From Voacanga thouarsii (lineage: Eukaryota; Streptophyta; Magnoliopsida; Gentianales; Apocynaceae): a stretch of DNA of 64,000 bases. The stretch is from the NCBI GenBank assembly GCA_026120185.1, contig JANUWF010003367.1, positions 3,945,228 through 4,009,227 on the forward strand. Reading direction: 5' to 3'. Under the pieces are notes generated by a model. The model was not told where the DNA came from, did no database searches, and worked only from the letters and a program-made list of their open reading frames with translations. Position 1 is the stretch's first letter. Each line of letters opens with the position of its first letter. A program made the position numbers and the translations under genes. Below, in pieces: positions 44,529 through 56,959 of this stretch.

Positions 44529-44967
44529 GGGCTTGTTTGGTAACTCAATTAAATAATTAAAATTAATTAACTAAGTACTTATCTCATTAAGTATATTTAA
44601 TAACAAATAATATTAAGTGTCTAATTAATTAAGCACATTTGATAATAAATCTTTAATTAATTAAGCGCACTTGATAATAAATTTTTGTTATCATTTAATT
44701 GACTATGACGTACTAAAATCCTATTATAAATTGTAAGTGGATTGAAAGTTACTTAAGTTTGAAGTCTAAATATATTAAATACTCACCTGATTATTAATAT
44801 TTTATATTTAATCTAAATTATAATAAATTATAATATAAGAATAAATTATAATTAATTCAAATTCCAAAATTTAAATTTCAATCTTCAAAGTTCGCTTTTC
44901 AAAATTTAATATTTAAATATTCAGATTTTAAATTTTAAATTTTAAATTTAATTTATCAAACAAGCTC
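44529..44967. mobile_element. Tourist-like MITE
   Basis: Terminal inverted repeats are GGGCTTGTTTGGTAA on the left and TTTATCAAACAAGCTC on the right (complement GAGCTTGTTTGATAAA). The target duplication is TTA (44526-44528 and 44968-44970). The length is 439 bp, AT-rich and without coding. PIF/Harbinger-derived Tourist MITEs have these features. A diverged relative lies at 10297-10697. Confidence 0.78.
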
Positions 44968-45062
44968 TTAGTCTCAAGCTGTTTTGCATGTATGGATTCA
45001 TTAGTTTTCTCCTTTAGCCCCAGGATGTGTTCAGGAATAAAGAAGGCAGAGGTTCCCATTTA

Positions 45063-45512
45063 GGGGTGTACTCGAATCGAATCAAGTCGAACCTTATGAT
45101 AATCAAACAGAACTTTATTATTTTCACACAGGGCTCGAATTCGAGTTCGAGTTCAATTCGAATGTCAAACCTTGGTCGAGCTCAATTCGTTTGAAATATT
45201 TTAAAACTCGAGTTCAATTCGAAATTCGATTATCATAAACTCGAAAGTTCAAATTTGAGTTTAAACTTGAATTCGAATTTAAATAAATAATTTATAATAT
45301 AATATATTATATATATAATATAAATTATATATTAATTAATTAATCGAATATATTCGCGAGCCTTCGAGTTTAATACTTAGATATTCGAATTTGGGTCGTA
45401 TAAATTTCAAGCCTAAATATATGGTTTATATTCAAGCTCGAAATTTCGAATTGGAGCCAAATCCTTATCGAGTCAAATACAAACATATTCGATAAAAGCT
45501 CGATTCGTTTAC
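45063..45512. mobile_element. TIR-flanked repeat with TTCGAATTCGAG words (hAT-MITE-like)
   Basis: The left end GGGGTGTACTCGAATCGA is inversely similar to the right end CTCGATTCGTTTACACCC. The interior repeats words such as CTCGAATTCGAGTTCGAG and GTTCAATTCGAA. The type is common in plant genomes. The flanking duplication is not clear. Confidence 0.5.
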
Positions 45513-47879
45513 ACCCATAAATTCAGTGGGATTCCCGCTGAGTCACAAGTGACTCGAGTTCTAAGATGAATCAACAGTGGGCTGATTCATTGCAGGGGCA
45601 TAATCGGGCTTTTAGGAGTAAGTTTATTTTGGGTTACTGGTCCACTGGTTTTTTAGCTGTATACTAATGTGGCCCAGGTGAATTCGTGAACCTAAGATGG
45701 CCCAGCATATGATGAAAGGCCCACCGGGTATGTGAGCCTAGAGAATCGGGGCCCACCAAGTGGAGAAAACAAAAACGAAAACTAGTGGGACTTAGCAAAG
45801 CAAACCCATGGGTTCCGGTGTATGTGGGCCCGGCGTCAAATCAGATAGGGAGGTTTTGGCGCAGAGGTTAGGCAGCGATGTGTTAATTTTGGTTTGGAGG
45901 ATTCAAGGGGCAGGAACATGGCTTACGGGAAATTCACTCTCAATATGTTTTGTTTCACTTCTAGAACACAATCGATAGACGCATGCATGCATGCAGACTT
46001 TTCCTTGAAAATGAAAGGATTCCATTAGAGAAAATGAGTCCAAACCTAATTATTGTGTTGGCTCCAAAATATAATTGGCTGGCTAATAAAGGAAATTCAG
46101 AAGAAAGAGAGGCTGAAGAAGAAATCCATTCAATCTCAAACGTACAATTGAATTGAGTTTAAACATCAAAAACTATTTTTACTTTGAAAATCAGAAAAAA
46201 AAAATCAAATAAATTTTGTTTAAAGTTATTTACTCACAATATAGTACACCATTTTTCTTTAATCCAACAAGGGATTTTTTTTTAAAAAAATAAATCTATT
46301 ATTTATTTCCATTGAAATTAAAATTTAAACTAAATTCAATTTACATAATTCTTATTTTTTAAATATTATTATCTACTCACAGAACTTTGTATTTTCTCTA
46401 TTCAAGTCTACATCTCTTTTTCAAAATTTAATTTTTTAATTTAAATAAATTTATTTTAAAATGATTACAATCCAAGTACACCCAAAGACAATATAAAGAC
46501 AAAAGTTGTTATGTTGGACATGCATATAATATCTTCTCTATTTATCATAGTATAAGATTAAGTATAAATTTAAAAACAAATCATTCAAAATAATTATCAT
46601 CTTCAAAAATTAAAACTATTTTAATTCAAAATAATTATCCAAGCAAGGCATTGGGCCAATCTAAAACCATTCTAGAAAATCAAATTTTGGCCACAAACGC
46701 AATTCATCATCCTTCGTTATCAGAATCGTCTTATGGATGACACCTCAGCGGTAGCTAATAAATGAAATGGTGTGAAACTTATTGTTGTTGAAGAAACAAG
46801 CACTCCTTCACTCAACCGTCCAAAATGCCCCAAAGTTCGACTTTTTGTCCCAGGGCAACATCAGCCACTGTGTATGCCATTTAAAAATTATTTCAATTTT
46901 TTTAAAAATAAAAAATAATTTAAGAATGATGTTGTTAATTACTTAATTCTTAAAAATATTTAGATGGATCACGGCCGCTAATTCTACAATTGAATCTGAG
47001 CATCATTTGCATGCCCATTGTGTGGGCAAATTTTTATAAGAGCATTTTAGTCTTGAAAGTTGTTCATGATATCCCACCCCCCCCCCCCTTTTTTTTCTAA
47101 AAAAAATTACTTGAATTAGGATAAATTTCTACCAATTTTTTCTAGATATTATCTTAAATTCTAATAATTATTATAAAACTATCTTAAATTCTACAGCTAA
47201 CTTGTAATTTTATTTTATATATATATAAACTTAATGAATAATTTATTGATTGTATAATCGATTAGATAAAAGTCTACGCTGCTGTCGTGCCAACTTGATC
47301 TCCAATTCGTATCAGCCATACCTTTTTTTTACGGGTTGTCATTATCATTAGTTTTTGAAAAACGAGAAGATTGAAATATGAATCAGACTTAGGTTGACGT
47401 GAAGAAATTAGCACTTCAGAGCACCGTCCCAAAGTCAGAAGTTTGACATCGTAATTAAGGCCAATACCAACCAAGGTCATTGTGCACACATGAATCAGAA
47501 GTTAGGGCAGTAATACAATTCCTAAATTAAACTGTGACCTTTTTGTAAACTTAAGTCTAATATAATTACTTTTGAAACATTTTGATATCATTGATTGATT
47601 TAGTGCTTATTCTTATTGGCCAATGAAATATTGAATGTTTGATGCATAATAAATTGTTCATTATTTTTTATAGATCGACTGAGTTGATTCGATAACCAAG
47701 ACCCTCTTTTGATCAATTCGGTAAGATTTAAATTTTTTTAGATAAGCATTATATATATAGAGATCTTGAGATTAAAAAAATAAAACCTATTAAAAAATAT
47801 TAAAAGATAATATTATATTTTTTTAAAATTAATTTTATTAAGATAAATTTAAAAACTTTAAGAGTTGGCAGCTAGCTCC

Positions 47880-47927
<48 letters not shown>

Positions 47928-47940
47928 AATACATACAAAC
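45513..47940. other. Gene-free AT-rich region
   Basis: No coding frame with a recognisable motif was seen. GCATGCATGCATGCA-type repeat at 45981-45995, a C run near 47078-47090 and short TA repeats are the only notable sequence. Confidence 0.5.
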
Positions 47941-47947
47941 TTTTTAG

Positions 47948-49090
47948 GTTTGTTTTGGTTGGCAAAGGGAAGGAGGGGAGGAAAGGGAGGGAGGAGTAAC
48001 ATATTTTACTTCCAAGGGGAAGTTAATATATTTACTCTTATCATATTTGGTTGGAGTGAAAATAGGAGTGGAAGTAGACGGAAGAAGAGAGAGAATAATT
48101 AATTCAATTTATTATTTTATCTCTCGTTATATATTTTATTAAAATTTTTAATGTTAAAAATATAGTTAATGTTATTATATTACCTACTTTATTTTCTCTC
48201 TCCCAATCCCTCCAAATTGGGAGGGGAAAAATGCTGATGTAGAGGAAAGTGTACCCTCTCCTGATTTACTTTCCTTCCGCATCTATATCCAATCAAACGA
48301 GATAAATATCCTATTTACCTCCACATTTACTTTTCTTCCTTATTTACTTCCACAAAATAATCCAACCAAACTAAGCATTTACTTCTCCGAGTGGAAGTAA
48401 ATATATTTATTTTCATCATATTTGGTTAGAATGTAAATGTAGTAAATATGATTACTTCTCATTGTTTGGTTGTAAGAAAAATATAGAGGAAAAAATCATC
48501 AAATTACTATTATACCCATAAGAAGGCAAGGGAATAAGTAAGACCATCTTTTGAGGCAGTGGACTAATCAATAAAAATTTTTTCCTAACTAAAATTTTGC
48601 CGCTAAAAGTATCAAGGAAAATTTTTCTTCAATACCCAAAGTTTTGTCGCAATAGGTGTGGTATGTGCACAAGTTGTGAAAAAATTCAAATTTTTTATTT
48701 TTTTAAATTCATAATGACCCTTTCGGCTAGGAACCTCGCCAAAGAAGTGAAATTTTCCTTGCCAAAGAGTTAGGAAAAAATTTTTCACAAAAGCTTTTTG
48801 GCGAGAAAATTTCTTCGCCAAATGAGCTCTTTGGCTTTTCCTCGCCAAAGCATGATTTTGGCTTTGAGTGAGGGAAAAAGTTTCCTCGTCAAAAAGCATA
48901 ACTACTCGCTCTAGGATATAGATATCTTTTAACATCAATTTATATCCCAATCCGCTCGAAAAGAAATAAAAATCTGATGTAGAAAGGATAATTCTCACTC
49001 TATTTATACTCACCGAACAAGACAAATCTTTACCTCATATTTTACTTCTTTCTCCCTTTTTTCTTCCTACTTTCACTCCACCAGCCTTGT
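47948..49090. mobile_element. MITE-like element with an inner hairpin-rich insertion
   Basis: The left end TTTGTTTTGGTTGGCAAAGG and inner words TATTTGGTTGGAGTG are inversely similar to AATCCAACCAAACTAAG near 48360 and to other GGTTAGAATG/CAACCAAAC words. This suggests a TIR element of about 430 bp, or two overlapping copies, between 47948 and 49090. A separate block at about 48560-48900 is listed on its own. No ORF matches a known protein. Confidence 0.4.
48560..48905. repeat. Hairpin-rich block with CGCCAAAG words
   Basis: Repeated and inverted words include CCTCGCCAAAGAAG, CCTTGCCAAAGAG, TTTTTGGCGAGAAAATTTC, TTCGCCAAATGAG and CCTCGCCAAAGC. They alternate in orientation like the array at 4195-5295 and are probably the subterminal part of a non-autonomous DNA transposon. 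The 137-codon - frame 48612-49025 runs through it and has no domain. Confidence 0.5.
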
Positions 49091-50556
49091 TAAGTGCTAT
49101 TTGGCATTTCAACTATTCCCAGGTATTAGGAGTACAATGCAAAAAGTAGTTCTCTAACTTCAGAATGCAAACAATTTAAGGAGTAGATAATAAACACATG
49201 GGCTCCCCCCACAATGCGCGTTTTTGAAGTTTTTCACTGGATGGTGACATCAAGATGTCTAGCGTCAAAGTGGTGTTAATAGGGGTCGTTTTCTCCAATA
49301 GTGCGGCATCCCTAAAGTAACTATGGTAACATAGCAGAAAAAACAGTTTATAAATATTTTCTAATTCACGTCTTAATAAATGATATTTTCTATTATGCTC
49401 TTGTGCAGTAGGTGAAATACCCTTTATATTTTCAAATAAATGTCATTTTTATGATTTTTATTTTCAATTATCTATTATTTTATAAAATTAAAAATATATT
49501 TATTATTTTCTTCTTTGTATTTTATTATTTATTAATTTATTAAATTTTAATACTAATTAATTCTATAATTTTTAATAAAAATAATTTAATCTTTTTTCTT
49601 TAAAATTGTTTAAATATTAAAATTTCTTTAATACATATAGATTTTTCAAAATTAATAATTATTCAAAGAATAAAAGAACATGTAAATGAATAAATAAAGT
49701 ATCGTATAATAATAATATAATTAAAAGTTCAGTAATAATAAAAATATTTAAATAGGTTGTCTTGGTATTGGTTTTTGCCAATAAAAGGGTCCATATTGTT
49801 ACTGAAATATATATCTCTTTGTTAACAAATGGAAATCCTTCATTTTCAAAATATGCCTTCAGTAAATTGAAGGGGAGAGGAGATTGTTTTGTAGCAATTA
49901 ACTCAAAGATTTCGCGTATTGATAGATCGTTGTCTTCAGTAAACGTCTCGCGGTCTCTAACCCGTACGTTACGCTGATTTCGGCGACACGTTTTTAGACT
50001 GATAGTGTACTGAATTGCATGGGAGACTCTGCCCGAGACTTGACCCGAGACGGATTCAATTTTCGACTTGACGTACGAAGTCTTCGGGTTTGGGGGCTAC
50101 AGCGGCAGAGACGGATTCAATTTTTTTTTTAATTTTGTAATTTATTCTAGAAATATAAAAAGTTTTTAAAAATTCTTTTAAATTTTATATTTTGTATTCT
50201 CAATTTTTTTTCAATAATTATAACACTATTATATAACTTACTCCCAATCTTAAATTTCCACTCCTGATTCTTAAGTTAGAATAATATAAGACTTTGTCCC
50301 CCAAAAGGCCAACGGCAATGAGCCTGCCTTGGACTCGCAAGTATTTTATTTTATTTTTTACTCGCCAGTATTTTATAAGTATAGGTGTTTATTCAGTTTT
50401 TTTATTCAATTTTGATTTAAAAATTTAGTTCTCGATTTAATTTTATGAATTTTGAACAAAATTTAAAATTTCTATAAAATCAAACAAAAATGAATTGAGT
50501 TTTATCCGAATCAAATCAAAATAATCGAAATGGAATCAAAATGCTAAAAGTTATAG

Positions 50557-50592
<36 letters not shown>

Positions 50593-51479
50593 TAGTTAAT
50601 TAATCAATTAATAATATTTTAATATTAATTATATATTTCTAATTAAGGATATAGTTTTAGTTTTTTAATTTTTCAATTTGTATTTTGAAAAAATGAACCA
50701 TAATTTTTATATAAATTCAAAATTGAACCAAAATTTATAAAATTGAATTGAAAATTAAAAATCTAAAATTATTTATGATTTAATTAAAATTTTCTATTTA
50801 AACTAAATAGTGAATATTCGGAGATTTGATCGGCTCTTACATCTCCTTCTCTTTCTTTTCATTTCCTTTCTTTCAATCCAAACATTTCTTTTCTGTCTTT
50901 TGTCTCTCATTTTCTCTTATTTAATTGAATCTTATCATTCCCCCCCCCCCCCCCCCCCAATTACAAGAAAACAAGAGATAGCAGAGGATCAAGTCAAATA
51001 TGTAGGCGTTGACGGCAACCTCAGGGTAGAGAAGGGGAAGAGGTTGGAAAGACTTTCTTAGAAAGTGTTTCCATATATTCTACCTACAAGATTCTAAAAT
51101 GCTCCCCCTCTACCTGCAAAATTTCTATGTAGATGCTTTCAAAGGTTTGTCAACGTAAATATAATAAATATTCGATTCCTCCCTCTGAAATTTAGATGTA
51201 TGCAATAGGGCCTGGGGCAAAGTAATTCGTATATGAAAATTATTCGATCAGCTAACAATCGAAACTAAAAAGTATGTATATTTAACGGTAGATAATAATT
51301 GTGTATTAAAAATTCTTTTATTAGGAGGACATTATTTTTATCATTCAAAATTTATTTATCAAAACATGAGTGTGGTTTATTCAACCATGAGTAATATTCA
51401 TTATATGCTAATTATTTTTACAAATTTTAAGTACTATCATTTGTCAAATCATGATTATTGTTTATAACTCACTGTGTAA
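49091..51479. other. Gene-free AT-rich region with one possible TIR element
   Basis: No gene was recognised. A segment at about 50392-50825 begins AGGTGTTTATTCAGTTT and ends with AAACTAAATAGTGAATATTC, an imperfect inverted pair, with AT-rich interior; it may be an old MITE. A TA microsatellite is at about 50558-50589 and a run of 18 C at about 50941-50958. Confidence 0.45.
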
Positions 51480-53039
51480 TTTTCATACATAAAACAGCTC
51501 GTCCCATAACCAAAACCCTTCAAATTCTTTTTCACCCCTTTAGCAACAGCAATGGGCTACGTAGTGTGGTATGATCAAATTGTGTGTATATTTTTGTGGC
51601 CTGTTTTTTTTTTTTTTTTTTGTGGGGGGGGGGGGGGGAATAAATTAAATCCAATAGCCTTGAATACTTTTTAGTAGGTGGATCTACTCGCGCCACACAC
51701 TGATGCATGTTTCTTATATAATATTTTGTGAATTTTGTGCATGTATTTTTTACATTTGTACATATTTTGTGACTTATGTATATGACCTGTGAGACAATTT
51801 CAAACGTCTACCTCAGATCTCTTTTGTAGTTTCTTGGTTCGTTGTGGTTCTATTCGAAAACTTCTAATCAGATGACAGGGAATGTGACTATAATTTGTGG
51901 TACGAAATTATGAATAAAATACTTTGGGAGAAATATAAATATAAATATATATATTTAAATTATCAAAATACTATATTGTCAAGAGTCAATATACTTTTGT
52001 TAAGTAGGACAATGTATTCACATTTATTTTACAATGTATAAGGTATCTTGTGTGCAATATTCATGCTTTCATTGACTTGTTGATACATTGGAGAACATAG
52101 TTGTGCAACCAATCATGACTATGAGTATTTAATAAAATCCGAAAATCTTTTAAATAGATAAATCGGACCAAACCAAACAATTTGATCATTTATATTTTTA
52201 CAAAAAATTGAACGACGTACAATCAAATTAAATCGAAGTTATTGAATTGATTTTAATTTTTTAATTCAAAAACCCCAAAAAACAAATATATAAAAAAATT
52301 GCACACATAATTAATATTTAAGACTGTATATATTGGTGTTACCTATGTAGTACTTATCTAATTATAGATTTAAATATATTAGTAGTAAAGTTATTTTTAG
52401 TATTTGATATACTTTCTTATTTTAAATACTTTCCCTATTCGAATTCATTAATTTATATTTTTATTTTAAAATATCTAAAAATAAATATTTATTATTTAAA
52501 TAAATATATTTTATCTCTAATCTTATATCACTACCTCCTACATTTAAAGAATATAGGCTCCACTAACTCAAGAGTCATACCACCAATATCTCTATTTAAT
52601 AGGGATGAGGTTGTAACTTATTTTTAGACACTCTCCTAAACCTTGATGCCAAGTCAAAATGGGACATTTAAATTAGGATGAATAGAACTTTAATTTTTTA
52701 ACTTATTGTTTATTTTTATTTTTATCAATATGTTTTAACTTACAAACTTGAACATTAGATTACTAAATATTCGAATTAGTAAAATGTAGTTCATGCTTTG
52801 CTTATCCAATCTAAGCTTTTAAAAAAAGAAAAAATATATAATTTTGTGTTATTTGATAGTACAAATTTTATCTTGATAACAGCTAAAAATGAAAAAAAAG
52901 AAACGGGGCCATAAGAAAACCAAAGCAATTGGTTTCACACTTTGAATGGCTTGATTTGATTCGAACGTTTCAAAATTAAAATTATAATATAATTTAAGAT
53001 ATTAATGAATTCTTTTCATCTCTTCCTGTTCATGGTAAA

Positions 53040-53177
53040 TATCGGCCAGTTGTCTAAATGGACTCATATTATAATGTGAACACATTTACAGCCTCTCTAT
53101 ATATAGAGCCAAAACTGAACCCTGTAACCCTAATCCAAAGGTAGTAGTACAAAATATACTAGGAATAATATTTGAAG
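53040..53177 (+). promoter_or_regulatory. Proximal promoter of bHLH copy 2
   Basis: A good TATA box (CTATATATAG) lies at about 53097-53106, some 75 bases before the ATG. The TTGACT word conserved upstream of copies 1 and 3 is replaced here by TTGTCTAAATGGACTC. The copies may therefore be regulated differently. Confidence 0.45.
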
Positions 53178-54027
53178 ATGCAGCCTGCAGAAAAATCCTC
53201 CCAAAAACGGGACCGAGGTGCCATGGAGAAGCAACGGAGAGTAGAAACCAAGAATCTCTACTCTAAACTTGCTGATCTTCTCCCTCCTCAACCCTCCAAG
53301 GTATGCTTAGATTAAATTCCCTAGCTATGCAAAACATTTGCATTTTTGTTGTAACGAAGTTTCTGCTCGAAATGCAGGAGAAGTTGACTGTGCCTGCTTT
53401 ATTGGACCTAGCTTCAGCTTACGTGAAGGGTTTGAAAGAAAAGATTGAAAAGCTGAAACTAGAGAAGGAACGACTGCAGGATTTAGTGCTGCCTTCAGTT
53501 GTGGTAAATGAGATGGGCTCATTTCTAGAGGTGAATTTACTTACTGGGCTTAACAAGAGCTTTATGTTGCATGAAGCCCTTAGCATTCTTGAAGGAGAAG
53601 GTGCTGCGGTACTGAACGTTGACTACGCAACTTTGAGTGACAGGAAGTTATACACAATCCGTTGTCAGGTTCCAAAAATTCTTCGGCTTTCTGCATTCAT
53701 TCGAGATTCTGAGAATAGCTAATCCTGCATGGACGGTGCATTCATCACTAGTAAAATGGCGGCGCGTTATCTCTACTCTGCATGTTCATTTGATAAACAA
53801 TCTCTGTATTTTATCCAAACTGCTTTCTTTCATGTAGCAATTGTAGTTTACAGCCTATGTTGGAAACATGATTGAATTTCGGCTGATATTTTTAATTGAT
53901 TGGTTTGCAGCCGTTTTCTTCAAGAATTGGCATCGAGATTTCGAGAGTGCATGAGCGACTGAAGGCACTGTCAGGATCAGAAATTGCAGCACCCCCAGCA
54001 AACATGATCCTGTTGAAGAAAACTTGA
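53178..54027 (+). CDS. bHLH transcription factor (bHLH162-like), copy 2
   Basis: The best-preserved gene of the window: a nuclear basic helix-loop-helix regulator expected to bind DNA as a dimer. Three exons, 53178-53300, 53378-53668 and 53911-54027, join in phase 0 through GT-AG introns of 77 and 242 bases to give 176 residues. Residues about 13-60 hold the basic region and HLH (GAMEKQRRVETKNLYSKL, ADLLPPQPSK, LDLASAYVKGLKEKIEKL). Helix 2 runs into a charged coiled-coil-like stretch. Residues 85-150 form an ACT-like region (SFLEVNLLTGLNKSFMLHEA, LNVDYATLSDRKLYTIRCQ). The protein ends PANMILLKKT. The start is the first ATG after the TATA box and is matched in copy 1. The exact subfamily is inferred from general resemblance. 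Confidence 0.9.
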
Positions 54028-54869
54028 AGTCTCCAACGCAATATGAAGATAATATAAATAAGAAAAAAAAGACCAATCTCGTATGGATTTGGTACTTCTT
54101 TCTCTATCTTGTGTCGTACTGCCCTGATATTGTAAAAATTTTGTGTCTGCACCTTCTTAATGCAGATCATTAGCAGCTATGTAATCCTCTTATGGCTTAT
54201 ATAACATGCATAATGTGTCTTAAATTTATGACGAGTTTTGCGAGCACCACCAAGACTTGATGAGGTTAACCACCAAGGAGGTTGCCCTAGAGATACAGTC
54301 ACTAGCACCTGTGTGAGACCTAGAGTGCTTTGGTGAGTCATAACAATGGAAGAAACCCTTATAATCACATCTGGAGATAGTCGCCTAGTAGCGCAGTCAT
54401 TATGACCTATAGTCAGAATTAAGAATGTTTTAGTGGTGAGAGAGGCTAGTTTCTCTATAGTGGAAGATCATCCCCTTGCCTTTTCTCATTTCAATACTTC
54501 CATCGAAGAAAGAAGAAAGCCTCTGAACCTGCCTGGAATCCTATACCCATTCAATCCCCAGATCCTCCCTCATTGCTATGACGTAACCAAGTTTCTTTCC
54601 TTTTTTTTTTCTTTTTATATTTTCCTTTTTGAGTTATTTAGTACTTATTTTAACTTTCTTTTGATCGGTTATTAGAAACCTATTTGTGGTTTCCAATATT
54701 TTCCGTCACCTAGTTTTTTGCGTTGGTCGTTTTCTTTAAAAACCCTAATTTTTTTTTCATCACCTAGTCAAGATATGACGTTTTATTAGTTTGGCAAGTC
54801 CGGTATATACTGTTCATATATGGTTCTATGAACACCAGAGACGGAACTGGCCCCGTCCCCTCAAAATTT

Positions 54870-55110
54870 TTTAAATATTATATTTTATCTTTAAAATTTT
54901 TAATTTCACCCCTCAAAATTTTTTGAAAAATTATAACATCATCCTTTTATATTTTTATATATAATTTGCCCCCCAACCCCAAGTCTCTAGTTTCATCCTT
55001 TGATAAACACCATTGAATAGAGAAGACATGCGAAGGGAGACGGAGAAAACAGCATGCATCACATCTCTTGAGCTTCTTGTTTGGATCTTGAAATCCTCAA
55101 ATGGAGCTAC
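54870..55110. other. Downstream DNA of bHLH copy 2, no gene
   Basis: Non-coding; includes CCCCTCAAAATTTTTT repeated near 54858 and 54909 as part of a short direct repeat. Confidence 0.4.
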
Positions 55111-55184
55111 CCGGGGCAACCAAAACAGAGGAAAAAAGTTCCAGATTTACTTCAAAAGCTAACAATATTGCAATCAGATTAATT

Positions 55185-55712
55185 TCATTCAAGTGCTATA
55201 TAAAAAAAAGTACCTTTGGTTCTCGCTACGTCTGAAGTGCTGCATATGGGAGTGATTACGGGTTTGAAGGTTATTTTGTAAAATAAGGATTTGGAGCGTG
55301 CAAATGTGTTGAATATGTATCTAATAAAACTAAATAAGTCACATATACTAATTAAATCTTTAATAAAACTATCTTGTTTTGAATATGTATCTAATATTTT
55401 GACGATTACATTTATAATCATAATTATTGTGCATAAATTATTATGCAATTTTTGTGCGGAAATTGCACGGCACCGGATCGGTAAAAGAATTACTTGGATT
55501 TCTCTGATGAAGATGATCAACTTAGGGAACTGGAAACTAAGCCACCCAAAAAAAAAAAAAAAAAAATCCCTCAAGAAGGAAAAATTAAATAAGACACTTG
55601 TCAGTGTTATTGTGATGGGGGATAGGATGAGGGATCGAACGGGTAGATGATTTGAAGAGGCCGAACCGATCGAGCAGAAGGAGTAACAGTTTGTTCTTGG
55701 ACTGCCGCACAA
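55185..55712. other. Open frames without recognisable domain
   Basis: Overlapping frames on both strands (175 codons on -, 119 on +) share AT-rich and A-run sequence; the A run at about 55547-55566 gives runs of Phe or Lys. No motif supports either, and most of the segment is an insertion relative to copy 1. Treated as non-coding. Confidence 0.4.
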
Positions 55713-56555
55713 TTTGTGATCAAGTCCTTATTTTTGCAGTCCATATTCTTTTTTCTTAAGAAAGAAATTTATAGTGTTTTTATGTTGTTTCTTCTGCTTT
55801 TTCTAGGGTTAAAATTATGCTAGAATACGCAATCTATATATAAGAAGAAGAAAATTAACCCCTTAGCTTAAAAAAATAAACAAATAGTCTCTCCATTTAA
55901 ATTTAAATATCCCATTATAAATGAATATAAATATAAATACAAATATTTAAATTTGGACCAAACAAATAATCAACTTGTTAATTTTTTGTCTAGGAAAAAA
56001 AAAAAAAAAGAGTTCAAGGGTCAGAGTCACGAGACCATGTGATTTTTGTTCTTAGGACTTTAGCCCATGAATATTGCTGCCAAAAATTCAAAAGAGGAGA
56101 TGTCTGCCTAAGAATGCTCTTGCACTTCATTAGTTTAGAATTTAGATAGATAGTAGCTGCATAATAGCAGAATACCTTACACCTTAGGTTAAAAAGCTGA
56201 GAATTATATATATGAGACAATTGCTTATTTAGTAAAGATTTTCTTGCCAAGGTCTTAGGATGGATATTCATCAGCTGTATATCTAATTCGTTTCTACCTT
56301 TTCTCTTTGTAATATATAGCATTAGATTCTCTACAAAATTAAAAATAGATAATGTATCCTAACCCAAATCCCAAATTTTATTCTGCATCTTCTTTGTTCC
56401 GAACCTAGGCAGCAACATGGGCTACTTTTTCTCTTTACTTGATTGGCCCAATCTCATTACATCGCGATTTTATGATCTAAAATTCCTTCCTTCCTCCTCT
56501 CTATTATACCAAGACCATATTATGATTTAAAGAAATTTTTAATTAAAATATCCAA

Positions 56556-56906
56556 TATTATAAAATTTGGGTAGTGTTAGAATAAAATCTTCACACTACA
56601 TACTAATAAAACTCTAACTATTCTTTGCACAAGAATTTCTCTCTTTCTTTTTTCTCACAATTTTCTCTAATCTTTCTTTCACAAAAATGATGGTATATTA
56701 CAAGTTTAGAGAATAGCTCTATTTATAGAGCTCTAATTAGTGGAATACATCATGGCATACATCATCTTTCACTAATCTTAATTAGTGGTGTCTCCACTAA
56801 ATGGTGGACATCCATAAAAATCTTCTCTAATAATTCACATAAATCCATAATTGGTAGAACATCCATTAATTAGTGGAACTTCCACTAATTTAATATATTC
56901 ATAACA
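56556..56906 (-). repeat. 3' LTR of the second Copia element
   Basis: On the - strand it starts TGTTATGAATATATTA at 56906 and ends near TTTTATAATA at 56556. A purine-rich tract (AAGGGGGAG) adjoins it at 56907-56918. Confidence 0.92.
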
Positions 56907-56959
56907 CTCCCCCTTGGATGTCCATCCATTACATAAAGAATATGCCTCGTTAAAACCTT

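Larger units (their letters stand above)
51480..56420 (+). repeat. Tandem segmental duplication, copy 2 (carries the second bHLH gene)
   Basis: This is alignable to 7780-11300. Landmarks are AACCCTTCAAATTC near 51528, the three bHLH exons, GCCTCTGAACCTGCCTGGAA near 54520, TTTGGATCTTGAAATCC near 55081, CGATCGAGCAGAAGGAGTAA near 55667, and CCAAAAATTCAAAAGAGGAG near 56080. Insertions enlarge it, including a homopolymer tract at 51604-51638 (18 T then 15 G) and about 0.5 kb at 55110-55640 with no homologue in copy 1. Confidence 0.72.

Noticed and set aside
48612..49025. 137-codon - strand frame
   Set aside because: It reads through the palindromic CGCCAAAG block and has no recognisable domain.
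55185..55712. 175-codon - strand and 119-codon + strand frames
   Set aside because: Both strands are open over the same AT-rich bases with homopolymer runs; no domain and no conservation in block copy 1.
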